A DNA stretch of 64,000 nt from Saccharopolyspora erythraea NRRL 2338 (GCF_000062885.1 NC_009142.1:5011584-5075583); one strand, 5' to 3'; positions 30,310 through 39,522 are shown, numbered from the stretch's first letter. The notes: a model not told the origin generated them from the sequence alone. Made by a program: numbers and translations.

Positions 30310-31212
30310 TCACTCCAGCGACCCGGCGAGGTCGATCGACCGCGCCACGTCGACGAACGCGCGCCCGACCACCGAGCCGGGCTCGCGGGAGGACAGCACC
30401 AGTGCGACGCGTGCGGCGTCGTCAGTCTCCTCGAGAGCGACAGCGCGCACCCCCGCCATGTCGTCGAGCGCGCGGGCGAAGGGGGCGGGAACGACGGTGG
30501 ACCAGAGCCCGGTGGCGACGTGGGAGCACAACGAAGAGATCGAATCGGTTTCCAGCTGCGGAGAAGGCGCGACGCCCGCCTTGCCGAACAGGGCGTCCAG
30601 CCTGCGCCGCCCCTGCATCGACGGGGTCAGCAGGCACAGCGGCACGCGGGCGGCCTCGGCCCAGGTCACCGACTCACGCCGGCCGAACTCGCCGTCCGAC
30701 GGCGTCAGGAACACGTAGCGCTCCCGGTACAGCGGAACCGAGGTCAGCCCGCTCACCTCGGCGCCGTGGTCGTAGGTCAGCGCGACGTCGATCTCGAAGG
30801 TGCGCAGCCGGCGGGAGATCTCGTCGGTGGAGACGTCCGCCAGGACGTGCACCTGCGCGAGCGGGTGCTTCGCGCAGAACGCGGAGGTGAGCAGGGGCAC
30901 CGCGGGCGCGGCTGTCGGGATGACTCCCAGGGTGAGCCGTCCGTTCAGACCGGTGCGCAGGGCACCGACCTCCTGCCGCATCGACTCGCGGTCGGCCAGG
31001 ATGCGCTCCGCCCACCGGACGATGCGCTCCCCTTCCTGCGTCAGGCCCTGGAAGCGCCTTTCGCGGCGGATCAGCGCGACGCCGAGCTCGTCCTCCAGCT
31101 TGCGGACGGCCGCCGACAGCGTCGGCTGCGAGACGTGGCACGCCTGGGCCGCGCGGGCGAAGTGCTGCTCTCTCGACAACGCGACGAGGTACTCGAGCTG
31201 CCGAAATAGCAT
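30310..31212 (-). CDS. LysR-family regulator
   Basis: 300 residues: N-terminal winged helix (RQLEYLVALSREQHFARAAQACHVSQPTLSAAVRKLEDELG) and a type-2 periplasmic-binding-like ligand domain. A LysR box and promoter for fdhF follow immediately downstream, so formate dehydrogenase is the best target candidate; similar LysR proteins commonly adjoin fdhF/fdhD in actinobacteria. It is 45 bases downstream of the ferredoxin reductase gene, so read-through from that operon is possible. Confidence 0.92.
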   Translation of the reverse strand: MLFRQLEYLVALSREQHFARAAQACHVSQPTLSAAVRKLEDELGVALIRRERRFQGLTQEGERIVRWAERILADRESMRQEVGALRTGLNGRLTLGVIPTAAPAVPLLTSAFCAKHPLAQVHVLADVSTDEISRRLRTFEIDVALTYDHGAEVSGLTSVPLYRERYVFLTPSDGEFGRRESVTWAEAARVPLCLLTPSMQGRRRLDALFGKAGVAPSPQLETDSISSLCSHVATGLWSTVVPAPFARALDDMAGVRAVALEETDDAARVALVLSSREPGSVVGRAFVDVARSIDLAGSLE

Positions 31213-31257
31213 TGCTCCACCTTACGGCCCAGTACACGTGTCATGCGTCCTCGGTGG

Positions 31258-32436
31258 TCAGGCCGCGACGAGACCGGGTTTGGCGATCTGGCGCCGGGCG
31301 CGCCCGAACGCCTTGGGCTGGTTGAAGGCCAGTACGCCGACGAGCCGGCCATCGTGCTCGTAGTGCGTGAGGAAGCTGCGGTCCTCGACGTCGCCGTCGA
31401 CGACGCGCGCGTGGGCTCCGGGAGGCACCGACCCGGCGAACTGGATCCGGCTGCCGTACTGGTCGGACCAGAAGTACGGGGTGTCGCTGTGGTGCTCGAC
31501 GGTGGTGCCCGCCAGCAGGTTGCGGACCGCCGCGCGCGGTTGGGCGGTGGCCGCTGACCAGTGCTCGGTGCGGGCGGCGTAGCCGAGGTGGGGGCGGTGC
31601 ACCTGGGCGACGTCGCCGACCGCGGCGATGTTGGGCAGGTCGGTGATACCGCCCGCGTCGCAGCGCACACCGTCCTCGATGGTCAGGCCCGAGTCGGCCA
31701 GCCACCCGGTGTTGGGGCGGACGCCGATGCCGACCACCACGACGTCGGCGGGCAGTTCCTCCCCGGAGGCGAGCCGGACGCCGGTCACCTGGCCGGCCGC
31801 CGAGAGGATGCCGGCGACACCGACGCCGAACCGCGTGCGCACCCCGTGGTCGCCGTGCAGTTCCGCGCACGCCGCGGCCATGCTCCGGCCCAGGGCGTGG
31901 ACGAGGGGGAGCTCGGCGGCTTCGACCACGGTCACGTCGGCGCCGAGGTAGGAGCACGAGGACGCCACCTCGGCCCCGATGAAACCGGCACCGATGACCA
32001 CGACCCGGGAGGCGCTCGTCAGCTGCTCGCGCAACCTCGCCGCGTCGTCGAGCGTGCGCAGGGTGTGAATGCCGGCGATCCCCTCGGTGCCCGGCAGGCG
32101 CCGGGGCGTGGCGCCGGTGGCGATGACGATGCCGTCGGCGCCGACCCGCTCGCCGCTGAGCAGCTCCACCGCGCCGTCGGCGCGGCTCAGCCGCACGGCG
32201 GGGTCGCCGATGATCCACTGCGCCTCGAGGTCGTCGAGGTCGGACTTCTCGCCGAGCGCGAGAGCGTCCGCGTCGACCTTGCCGAGCAGGAAGTCCTTCG
32301 ACAGCGGCGGGCGGTCGTACGGCGGGTGCACCTCGTCGCCGACGAGCACCAGCCGTCCGCCGAAGCCCTGTGCGCGCAGTTGCTGGGCGGCGGAGTACCC
32401 GGCCAGCGACGCCCCGATCACCGCGATGCTCCTCAT
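31258..32436 (-). CDS. FAD-dependent ferredoxin reductase for the Rieske system
   Basis: 392-residue pyridine-nucleotide-disulfide-type reductase: FAD motif IAVIGASLAGYSAA at residue 4, PPYDRPPLSKDFL, NAD motif VVVIGAGFIGAEVA, and AVGDVAQV for the FAD ribityl. It resembles rhodocoxin/terpredoxin reductases. The start overlaps the Rieske stop as ATGA, so the two proteins are made together and should pass electrons from NAD(P)H to the oxygenase at 34395. Known betaine monooxygenases usually use a different (GbcB-type) reductase, so this would be a three-component version (inference). Confidence 0.92.
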   Translation of the reverse strand: MRSIAVIGASLAGYSAAQQLRAQGFGGRLVLVGDEVHPPYDRPPLSKDFLLGKVDADALALGEKSDLDDLEAQWIIGDPAVRLSRADGAVELLSGERVGADGIVIATGATPRRLPGTEGIAGIHTLRTLDDAARLREQLTSASRVVVIGAGFIGAEVASSCSYLGADVTVVEAAELPLVHALGRSMAAACAELHGDHGVRTRFGVGVAGILSAAGQVTGVRLASGEELPADVVVVGIGVRPNTGWLADSGLTIEDGVRCDAGGITDLPNIAAVGDVAQVHRPHLGYAARTEHWSAATAQPRAAVRNLLAGTTVEHHSDTPYFWSDQYGSRIQFAGSVPPGAHARVVDGDVEDRSFLTHYEHDGRLVGVLAFNQPKAFGRARRQIAKPGLVAA

Positions 32437-32780
32437 GCGACGGCCTCCTGTTCCTGTGCGTTCTCGGACTGGCCGGCGTGTCCGGCGACGTGGACGTGGA
32501 TCACGCCGTCTTCGATCGTGACGGGGTGGGTGCGCACCGGCCGCTTGGCCGGCAGGCAGGTCGGCTGCCCGGTGCGCAGGTCGAAGAACGCCGCGTGCAG
32601 CGGGCACTCCACGAAGCAGCCCTCCAGGAACCCCTCCGACAACGACGCGTCCTGGTGCGTGCAGGTGTCGTCGACCGCGTAGAACTCACCGTCGGCGTTG
32701 AACACGGCCACGGCCACGTCCGCGAAGACCCGGGTCGACTCCCCTGGCGGCAGCTCCTCGACACGGCACACGGCGATCAT
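32433..32780 (-). CDS. Rieske [2Fe-2S] ferredoxin, copy 2
   Basis: 115 residues, Cys40/His42/Cys59/His62 as in copy 1; identical over the first ~104 residues and different only in the last ~11. Coupled to the reductase by a 4-base overlap, so this is the copy set up as a working electron-transfer pair. GGAGGGGG precedes ATG 32780. Confidence 0.93.
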   Translation of the reverse strand: MIAVCRVEELPPGESTRVFADVAVAVFNADGEFYAVDDTCTHQDASLSEGFLEGCFVECPLHAAFFDLRTGQPTCLPAKRPVRTHPVTIEDGVIHVHVAGHAGQSENAQEQEAVA

Positions 32781-32815
32781 GAGCACCCCCTCCAAACGTT
32801 GCGCATAACAGAACA
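32469..32815 (-). repeat. Right arm of 347-bp inverted repeat (partner 2448-2794)
   Basis: Same sequence as 2448-2794 in reverse orientation with one substitution. Outside the arm the similarity fades quickly: upstream regions share only parts, such as GGATCCTTGTTGC. Confidence 0.95.
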
Positions 32816-32833
32816 AGTAGCTCTATACGCAAC
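32798..32833 (-). promoter_or_regulatory. Paired TATGCGCAAC-type half sites before Rieske copy 2
   Basis: GTTGCGCATAAC at 32798-32809 and TATACGCAAC at 32824-32833 form an outward-facing pair. The proximal site is identical to that before copy 1. Confidence 0.5.
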
Positions 32834-33007
32834 AAGGATCCACAGCGACCGGGGCACCGTCAAGAGATCCACCGGCGGCTCTTCGGGCTACTTCTCCGCC
32901 TCCAACAGGGGTTTCGACCGGCGGGCACCACTCGCCCTCTCGACTACCGAGCGGTAACCACAAACGTCGCCAGGTGCCTCTTGACAGGAGGGCCACCCAG
33001 CCTCATC

Positions 33008-33046
33008 GTTGTCTCAAATTGAGCAACGCGGTGCGCTATGCGCAAC
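33008..33046 (+). promoter_or_regulatory. Operator-like dyads before fdh2
   Basis: GTTGTCTCAAATTGAGCAAC (33008-33027) is a near-perfect dyad, and GCTATGCGCAAC (33035-33046) is the shared motif. Both lie 65-105 bases before the fdh2 start. Confidence 0.5.
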
Positions 33047-33111
33047 CTGCTCCTCCGTGGCGTTCCGCCCCTCCACCACTCTCAGCGCTCGTGCGAAGAG
33101 GAGATCTGCCC

Positions 33112-34197
33112 GTGCGACACAAGGCCCGAGGCGTCGTGGCACGCAAGAAAGGCGCCCCCGTCGAGGTGCTCGACATCCTTGTGCCCGACCCCGGCCCCGG
33201 CGAGGCAGTCGTCGCGGTGCAGGCGTGCGGGGTCTGCCACACCGACCTGCACTACCGCGAGGGCGGCATCGGCAGCGAGTTCCCGTACCTGCTCGGGCAT
33301 GAAGCGGCAGGAGTCGTCGAGGCCGTGGGCCCCGACGTCGGCAACGTGCGCCCCGGTGACTTCGTCGTGCTGAACTGGCGCGCCGTGTGCGGCCGGTGCC
33401 GGGCCTGCCGCCGCGGCCGCTCGCAGTACTGCTTCGACACCCGCAACGCGCGCCGGCCGATGACGCTGGAGGACGGCACACCGCTGACCGCGGCCCTGGG
33501 CATCGGCGCCTTCGCCGACAAGACCCTGGTCGCCGCCGGGCAGTGCACCAAGGTGGACCACGAGTCCGATCCCGCGGTGGTCGGCCTGCTCGGCTGCGGC
33601 GTCATGGCCGGAATCGGCGCGGCGGTCAACACCGCACCGGTCCGGCTCGGCGACACCGTCGCGGTCATCGGCTGCGGTGGTGTCGGCTGCGCGGCCGTCG
33701 CCGGAGCCGACTTCTCCGGCGCACGGCAAGTGATCGCCGTCGACCTGGACTCGCGCAAGCTCGCCTGGGCGGAGCAACTGGGAGCGACCGATCTCGTCAA
33801 CGCCCGCCACGCCGACCCGGTCGAGGCGATCCGGACGCTCACCGGCGGAGTCGGTGCCGACGTCGTGATCGACGCGGTCGGGCGCCCCGAGACGTTCCAG
33901 CAGGCCTTCTACGCCCGCGACCTCGCCGGAACCGTCGTGCTGGTGGGGGTGCCGGGTCCTGAGATGGATCTCGACCTGCCGCTGATCGACGTGTTCTCCC
34001 GCGGTGGCGCCATCAAGTCCTCGTGGTACGGCGACTGCCTGCCCGAACGCGACTTCCCCGCGCTGGTCGAGCTGCACGAGCAGGGCGGCATCGACCTGGA
34101 CGCGTTCGTCACCGAACGGATCGCGCTCGGCGAGGTCGAGACGGCCTTCGACCGGATGAACAACGGCGAAGTGCTGCGCTCCGTGGTGGTGCTGTGA
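33112..34197 (+). CDS. S-(hydroxymethyl)mycothiol dehydrogenase-type enzyme, copy 2
   Basis: 361-residue zinc alcohol dehydrogenase, very close to the protein at 6643-7725. It has [30 protein letters not shown] for structural zinc, and GCGGVG for NAD. It would oxidise formaldehyde from the betaine oxygenase as its mycothiol adduct. GTG 33112 follows GAGGAG at 7-8 bases, the same arrangement as in the left scar. Unlike copy 1 it has no MBL hydrolase downstream; the betaine oxygenase gene follows instead. Confidence 0.9.
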   Translation: MRHKARGVVARKKGAPVEVLDILVPDPGPGEAVVAVQACGVCHTDLHYREGGIGSEFPYLLGHEAAGVVEAVGPDVGNVRPGDFVVLNWRAVCGRCRACRRGRSQYCFDTRNARRPMTLEDGTPLTAALGIGAFADKTLVAAGQCTKVDHESDPAVVGLLGCGVMAGIGAAVNTAPVRLGDTVAVIGCGGVGCAAVAGADFSGARQVIAVDLDSRKLAWAEQLGATDLVNARHADPVEAIRTLTGGVGADVVIDAVGRPETFQQAFYARDLAGTVVLVGVPGPEMDLDLPLIDVFSRGGAIKSSWYGDCLPERDFPALVELHEQGGIDLDAFVTERIALGEVETAFDRMNNGEVLRSVVVL

Positions 34198-34394
34198 CCC
34201 CGGCTCGCGCCGCGGGAGCACGCGCCTGAGGCGAACCGCCGCCGCACCGCGACGACAAATGCCCGCACACGCTCACCGACCTGGTCGGGAGCTCGATGCC
34301 GCCTGCCTTCGTCGAGGTCGCAGCGGTGCGGTTGCCAACCGTTGACGTCAGTCCCGAACAAGACCAGTTGTCCCACTACACGAGTGAGGTTGAG

Positions 34395-35513
34395 ATGACC
34401 ACGACCGGACCGACGGAAAGCCTGCTGGCCACGCTGCCCGGCCACTACTACACCGACCCGGCCATCTTCTCGTTGGAGCAGTCCCGGATCTTCGAGGAGC
34501 AGTGGTTCTGCGCGGTGCGCTGCGACGACCTGGACAAGCCCGGCGCCTTCCGCACGGTGCAGATCGGGCGTGAGAGCGTGCTCATCGCCCGGGGCCGTGA
34601 CGGCGCGATCAATGCGTTCCTCAACATCTGCCGCCACCGCGGCGCGCGGCTGTGCACCGAGGAGAAGGGCGAGGTGCGCCGCTCCTTCCAGTGCCCGTAC
34701 CACGCCTGGACCTACGGCCTGGACGGCAAGCTGATCGCCGCGCCCAACCTCAACGACATGCCCGACATCGACCGCACCGAGTTCGGGCTGAACCGGCTGC
34801 ACGTGCGGGAGTGGCTGGGGTATGCGTGGGTGTGCCTGGCCGAGGACCCGCCGTCGTTCGACGACACGGTGGTCTCCGATGTCACCGCGCGGCTGGGTGA
34901 TGCCGGGGCGATCAACTCCTACGACATCACCGCGCTGAAGCTGGGCAAGCGCATCGAGTACGACGTGAAGGCGAACTGGAAGCAGATCATCGAGAACTTC
35001 ATGGAGTGCTACCACTGCGCCACGATCCACCCCGAGCTCACCGAGGTGCTGCCGGAGTTCGCCGACGGTTTCGCCGCGCAGTACTACGTCGGTCACGGTG
35101 CGGAGTTCGGTGAGGACGTGCAGGGCTTCACCGTCGACGGCAGCGAGGGCCTGGAGCGGCTGCCCGGGGTGACCGAGGACCAGGACCGCCGCTACTACGC
35201 CATCACCGTGCGCCCGCAGGTGTTCATCAACCTGGTGCCCGACCACGTCATCTTCCACCGGATGTTCCCGGTCGCGCCGGATCGCACGCTGATCGAGTGC
35301 GACTGGCTGTACCTGCCCGAGGTCGTGGAGTCCGGCCGCGACCTGTCCCGCTCGGTCGAGCTGTTCGACCGCGTCAACCGGCAGGACTTCGACGCCTGCG
35401 AACGCTGCCAGCTGGCCATGGACTCCCGCGGCTACAGCAAGGGCGGAGTCTTCGTCCCCAGCGAATACCACATCGCGGAATTCCACGACTGGGTCCAGAA
35501 GGAACTCGCCTGA
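34395..35513 (+). CDS. gbcA: Rieske non-heme iron oxygenase, probable glycine betaine monooxygenase large subunit
   Basis: 372 residues. Rieske ligands Cys79-x-His81 and Cys100-x2-His103 (NICRHRGARLC, CPYHAWTYG). The mononuclear iron site is in NFMECYHCATIHPEL (His207, His212). Family members such as GbcA and stachydrine demethylase remove N-methyl groups as formaldehyde. In this context (BCCT transporter, dimethylglycine and sarcosine oxidases) betaine to dimethylglycine is the missing first step. ATG 34395 is preferred over the start at 34296, whose extra 33 residues show no family pattern. Confidence 0.85.
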   Translation: MTTTGPTESLLATLPGHYYTDPAIFSLEQSRIFEEQWFCAVRCDDLDKPGAFRTVQIGRESVLIARGRDGAINAFLNICRHRGARLCTEEKGEVRRSFQCPYHAWTYGLDGKLIAAPNLNDMPDIDRTEFGLNRLHVREWLGYAWVCLAEDPPSFDDTVVSDVTARLGDAGAINSYDITALKLGKRIEYDVKANWKQIIENFMECYHCATIHPELTEVLPEFADGFAAQYYVGHGAEFGEDVQGFTVDGSEGLERLPGVTEDQDRRYYAITVRPQVFINLVPDHVIFHRMFPVAPDRTLIECDWLYLPEVVESGRDLSRSVELFDRVNRQDFDACERCQLAMDSRGYSKGGVFVPSEYHIAEFHDWVQKELA

Positions 35514-35529
35514 CGACCGGCACGCAGCC

Positions 35530-35566
35530 GGAGTTCTCTCGCGGGGTCGCCCCGCGAGAGAACTCC
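35530..35566 (+). terminator. 17-bp perfect hairpin after the oxygenase gene
   Basis: GGAGTTCTCTCGCGGGG (35530-35546) and its exact complement (35550-35566), 3-base loop, 17 bases after the stop. A second dyad (ACTCCGAGCG ... CGCTCGGAGT) overlaps its right side. It marks the end of the betaine island. Confidence 0.9.
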
Positions 35567-36018
35567 GAGCGCCCAACGGGACGGACGGTTGCCGCGCTCG
35601 GAGTTCAGCCGCATCGAGAGCCACCACCCCCGGGGCCTCGGCGTTGGCGTGACGTTGGCGCAGCATTGGCGTTCACCATGATCATGTCGGCGACACGTGC
35701 ACGTTCGGCGTGGCTGTCGCGGTCTGATCACCGGTGATGACTCCTGGATCGGCATCGCGCCCGCGGAGGACGCACGCAGCACAGCTTCGGCGTCCTGTCC
35801 GAATTGTCTCGAAAGGCGGAGCATGCCCCGCGGGGTCGTGATCGAGGAACGCACCATGCCCACCGGCCACCCGGACGAACCGGTGGCCGGCTCGAGCCGT
35901 ATGGGCACATGGGTTCCGACGTCGACCCGTGCCGCGACTGACTCGCTGATCCGCTGAGCAGTTCCGCCGAACAGTTCCCTTTTTCCGCATCGACCACATC
36001 CCGGGGGTGGGCCCCGCC
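35567..36018 (+). promoter_or_regulatory. Toxin-gene upstream region with three TTGGCG repeats at 11-bp spacing
   Basis: TTGGCG begins at 35644, 35655 and 35666, exactly 11 bases apart (one helical turn), flanked by GCGT or similar. This is the arrangement bound by SARP-type activators. The rest of the ~450-base gap shows no convincing gene; a 44-codon frame at 35823-35957 has a weak ribosome site and no recognisable pattern. Confidence 0.4.
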
Positions 36019-38022
36019 ATGACCAATCCGTTGGTGGCGCAACGGCAGGACTCGACGCAGGGGTTCAGCGGGGTGCCGATCCTGGAGTCGGTGGACGAGA
36101 CCCGCAAGGCGATCGAGTCCGGTGACTGGGCGGCCGGGGTGCTCGGTGCGGTGGGTACCGGTCTGGACGCGTTGGGCATGGCGTTGGATCCGTTCGGGGC
36201 GATCCTGGCCGCCGGGGTGGGGTGGCTGATGGAGCACGTCGGCCCGGTCTCGGACGCGCTGGACTCGCTGACCGGGGATCCGGACGAGATCAAGGCGCAT
36301 TCGCAGACCTGGAAGAACATCGGCGCCGAGCTGGGCGCGATCGCCGGGGACATGGCCGGTCTGGTCGACAAGGACACCGCCGCCTGGACGGGTGCGGCTG
36401 CTGAGGCCTACCGCGCCCGCAGTGCGGATACGGGCAAGTTGATCACGGCTGCGCGGAGTGCGGCCGAGGGGGCTTCCAGCGGGATCGCCACCGCCGGGGA
36501 GGTGGTGGGGGCGGTGCGCACGCTGGTGCGCGACATCATCGCCGAGCTGGTCGGTCATCTGGTGAGCTGGGCGTTGCAGGTGGTGGCCACCCTGGGCATC
36601 GGTCTGACCTGGGTGGTGCCGCAGGTGGTGGCCGAGGTCGCCAAGGTCACCGCCAAGATCGCCGACATCACCACCAAGCTGGTCAAGGCGATGCAGTCGC
36701 TGATGCCCATGCTCAAAAAGCTCGGCGGTTCCTTCGACGAGGCGGCCGACGCACTCAAGAAGATCAAGAACAACGACAGCACCGCCCCGCCGTCCGCGAA
36801 GACCCCGCCACCGCCCAAGCAGGGCCTCGCCGACCGCCCGGCGCGGACCTCCCCGACCGGCGCCCCACCCGCGGGCGGCAAGGGACCCGGCACCGGCCCG
36901 GACACGACCACTCCCGCCGGCGCGGACACCCCACCTCCCCCGAAGGACGTCGGCGCACCCAGGAGCGGGCCCGGGGGCGGTGCGACGCCTCCACCGTTGT
37001 TCGGGGCGCCCCGCCCGCCTGCGCCTCCCACGACGCGCACGGGCCGGCCGATCGTCAGGCCGTCCGCGCAGAACAGCACCCCGCAGAGCGCTCCGCCGCC
37101 GCGGAACGTCCAGCCGCAGGCCGCTCCGCCGCAGAGCGCCCAGCCGCAGAGCGTTCCGCCGCACAACGCCCCGCCTCAGAAGCCGCAAGTGATCGATGCG
37201 AGCAGCTTCAAGACCCCGGACGAGGCGAACAAGTTCATGCAGGACCACTTCGGCCCGGTCCAGCAGATCAACAAGGACAAGTTCGACAGCAAGACCCCGG
37301 GCCACGACACCAACTGCGGCAACTGCACGGTCGCCACCGCGCACACCATCAAGACGGGGCAGCCGTACCGGGTGGACCCGGCCAAACCCATGGGCCTGGA
37401 CGACGTGGCGAACGGTTCGGTGCCGCACGGTTCCAGCGGGAAGTTCCAGCCGTTCCCGGGCGGCTACGACCAGCTCAGCCAGGACGTCGCCAACCAACCG
37501 CCCGGCTTCGTGGCCTCGGTCGCGGCGAGGTGGCCCAACGAGGAGGTCGGGCACTTCTTCAACGTGGTCAAGCACCCCAACGGTGCGGTCGTCTACCTCG
37601 ACGGGCAGAGCGGAATGCCTGCCGACATCAGCAAGAAGCCCAGCGAGCTGTACGCGATGGATTACCCGAACGCCCCGACGAACGTCTCGCAAACGCCTGC
37701 GCCCCAGCCGAACGCTCCCGGGGCGACGCCGAACGCGCCGGCGGTCGACACGAACGTTCCGGCTGCGAGACCGGACACGCCGCCCGCGCAGCCCCAGGCC
37801 CCGCCCGCCAGCCAGCAGACCCCGGCGCCCCATCACGACCTGGACGTCCAGATGGCCGACGCGGACTCCCCCGCGTCCCGGCCGGGAACCCCGCCGGCGG
37901 TCGACCAGGACGTCCCGATGTCTGATGCCGGCGGTCCGAGCACGAGTTCGGACGGGGATGTTCCGATGGAGGACGCGGGTAGTCCGCGACCGAGCGTGGA
38001 CGAGGACGACCTGATCGAATAG
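36019..38022 (+). CDS. Polymorphic toxin: WXG-like N-terminus with papain-fold (Tox-PL) glutamine deamidase-type domain
   Basis: 667 residues. Residues ~25-240 are helical, with WXG100/LXG-like features (AWTGAAAEAYRAR) and a hydrophobic stretch (~180-205), as in T7SS/ESX-associated toxins. ~245-390 is Pro/Ala/Gln-rich linker. ~393-555 is the Tox-PL domain: Cys436 (NCGNCTVAT), His512 (GHFFNVV) and Asp528 (LDGQSGMPAD). After it comes an unusual acidic tail with three DV-x-M-x-DA repeats (from residue ~609). It would deamidate or cleave target proteins in rival or host cells. The partner gene at 38084 follows after 61 bases. GTG 36007 is an alternative start. Confidence 0.85.
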   Translation: MTNPLVAQRQDSTQGFSGVPILESVDETRKAIESGDWAAGVLGAVGTGLDALGMALDPFGAILAAGVGWLMEHVGPVSDALDSLTGDPDEIKAHSQTWKNIGAELGAIAGDMAGLVDKDTAAWTGAAAEAYRARSADTGKLITAARSAAEGASSGIATAGEVVGAVRTLVRDIIAELVGHLVSWALQVVATLGIGLTWVVPQVVAEVAKVTAKIADITTKLVKAMQSLMPMLKKLGGSFDEAADALKKIKNNDSTAPPSAKTPPPPKQGLADRPARTSPTGAPPAGGKGPGTGPDTTTPAGADTPPPPKDVGAPRSGPGGGATPPPLFGAPRPPAPPTTRTGRPIVRPSAQNSTPQSAPPPRNVQPQAAPPQSAQPQSVPPHNAPPQKPQVIDASSFKTPDEANKFMQDHFGPVQQINKDKFDSKTPGHDTNCGNCTVATAHTIKTGQPYRVDPAKPMGLDDVANGSVPHGSSGKFQPFPGGYDQLSQDVANQPPGFVASVAARWPNEEVGHFFNVVKHPNGAVVYLDGQSGMPADISKKPSELYAMDYPNAPTNVSQTPAPQPNAPGATPNAPAVDTNVPAARPDTPPAQPQAPPASQQTPAPHHDLDVQMADADSPASRPGTPPAVDQDVPMSDAGGPSTSSDGDVPMEDAGSPRPSVDEDDLIE

Positions 38023-38083
38023 GCACCCGCCGCGCACCCTGCCCGCCCTTCATCCGATGCCACAGAATCGAGAAGTCCGCGAC

Positions 38084-39394
38084 ATGATCGATCCGATCCG
38101 CAGCGCAGCCGCCTGGCTGGAGCAGGTCTACGGCGGGAGCGTCGGCGTCACCGACTCGGCGCCGGTCGCCGAGGGACGGCACAGCTGGCTGGTCCGGTGC
38201 GGCCACCGGGACGCCGCCGCGCAGCCCATGCTGGCCGGCACCGTCGCCGTCCCGAAGGACGGACGCGCACCCTTCCCGGTCGCCAACGCCGCACCGATCG
38301 ACGAAGCCCTCAACCTCGCGCCGCCCCCGCCGCCCGTCTTCCCCGGGCGGGAGCCGTGGCGCTGGCGGGTCAACGCGCGCAACTGCGTGGTCGCGGTCGA
38401 CGCCGTCCTTCGAGGTGCGCAGGCGAGCGCGCTGCCGTGGAAGCCGGCCGACGAGCGCCCGGACTGGTGGACCCGCCTGCTGGCCGAGCACTTCCCGGAC
38501 GCGACGACCACCGCGCACCGCACCTGGGCGACCGCGCTGGACGTGATCGCGGCAGGGGGACCGAACACCTGCGCGGTGGTCTGGCTGCGCCGCCGGTTCC
38601 GCGGCGCCGAGGTCACCGGACACCTGCTGTACGCCAAGTACGCCGACGGGGCGGTACTGGTGCTCGACCCCCAGCGCGGGATGCCCGCCGAACTCCGCGA
38701 CGAGGAGGTCCACGAGCTGACCGTCGCCACGTTCCGCCGGGAACCCGCGACCGCCGAGCCCATCGCGGTGCCCTGGCGGACCGCCGCCCCCGACCTCGAC
38801 ACCGCGGTGGCCAAGGCGACGGCGTGGCTGGAGGCCACCTACGGAGGCGAGGTCGTCCTCGTCGCCCCCGCGGCCGAGGACGAGCTGCGCCGCGGCTGGC
38901 TGTTCGCCTGCACCACCGAGACGTTCGTGCGCACCGGCGACTGGCGCGACCAGCTGCTGGACTCCGCGCTCGTCGTCCCCAAGGACGACGGGGAAGACCC
39001 GTTCGGCCTGCCCAACGAGGACCCCTGGGGATACCTGCGGCACTGGGACGCGCACGCGCAGAACCTGCCGGAGCCCCCGGACCCCGGCGCCGCCGCCTGG
39101 TACGAGCCGACGATGCGCGACCTGGGACCGGTGCTCGCCACGAGCCACCACACCGACTGGCCGGGGGTGATCTCCCAGCTGCAGACGCTGCCGCCGGACA
39201 CCGGCGCCGTGGTGTGGCTGCGGCGCAAGGACCGGCGAGGCCGCGAGACCGTCGGGAACCTCCTGGTGGCCGCCAACGACGGCGGCAAGGCGCGTATCGC
39301 GGACCCGCGCAACCCGACCGCCGTGCCCAAGCTGGAGGACAGCCCGTTCGGACTGCTGCTCGTCACCTACCGCGCCACCCCCGCCCGGCTCTGA
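38084..39394 (+). CDS. Two-module YrhB (Imm35) / papain-fold protein, probable immunity or accessory partner of the toxin
   Basis: 436 residues made of a tandem duplication. Module 1 is a YrhB/Imm35-type domain (AWLEQVYGG...EGRHSWLV...TVAVPKDGRAPFPVANA, ~8-70). It is followed by a Tox-PL-like domain with Cys101 (NCVVAVD), His180 (GHLLYAKY) and Asp195 (LDPQRGMPAEL), spaced like the toxin's triad. Module 2 repeats both (AWLEATYGG...; AVVWLRRKDRRGRETVGNLL), but the Cys is missing and His is Asn392. So the first papain unit may be active and the second is dead. Immunity is the usual YrhB role; a second effector is possible. ATG 38084 follows GAGAAG; ATG 38057 also possible. Confidence 0.78.
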   Translation: MIDPIRSAAAWLEQVYGGSVGVTDSAPVAEGRHSWLVRCGHRDAAAQPMLAGTVAVPKDGRAPFPVANAAPIDEALNLAPPPPPVFPGREPWRWRVNARNCVVAVDAVLRGAQASALPWKPADERPDWWTRLLAEHFPDATTTAHRTWATALDVIAAGGPNTCAVVWLRRRFRGAEVTGHLLYAKYADGAVLVLDPQRGMPAELRDEEVHELTVATFRREPATAEPIAVPWRTAAPDLDTAVAKATAWLEATYGGEVVLVAPAAEDELRRGWLFACTTETFVRTGDWRDQLLDSALVVPKDDGEDPFGLPNEDPWGYLRHWDAHAQNLPEPPDPGAAAWYEPTMRDLGPVLATSHHTDWPGVISQLQTLPPDTGAVVWLRRKDRRGRETVGNLLVAANDGGKARIADPRNPTAVPKLEDSPFGLLLVTYRATPARL

Positions 39395-39522
39395 CAACAC
39401 CGTCGGCGTTCGCAGCGCCGAGCACGGCGACCGCGACACCTGGGCGCACTTCGCCGTCGACGGCCCCGGCTCGCTGGGCGTGCTGCTGACGCGCGTCGCA
39501 TCCTTGATGCACACCACCGGAG

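Noticed and set aside
35823-35957. Small 44-codon gene before the toxin
   Set aside because: Weak ribosome site, no family pattern, ordinary for random open frames in this composition.
39395-39522. Fragment of an older gene between the immunity-like gene and Usp
   Set aside because: One frame reads plausibly (VDGPGSLGVLLTRVASLM) but has no start and no identifiable family.
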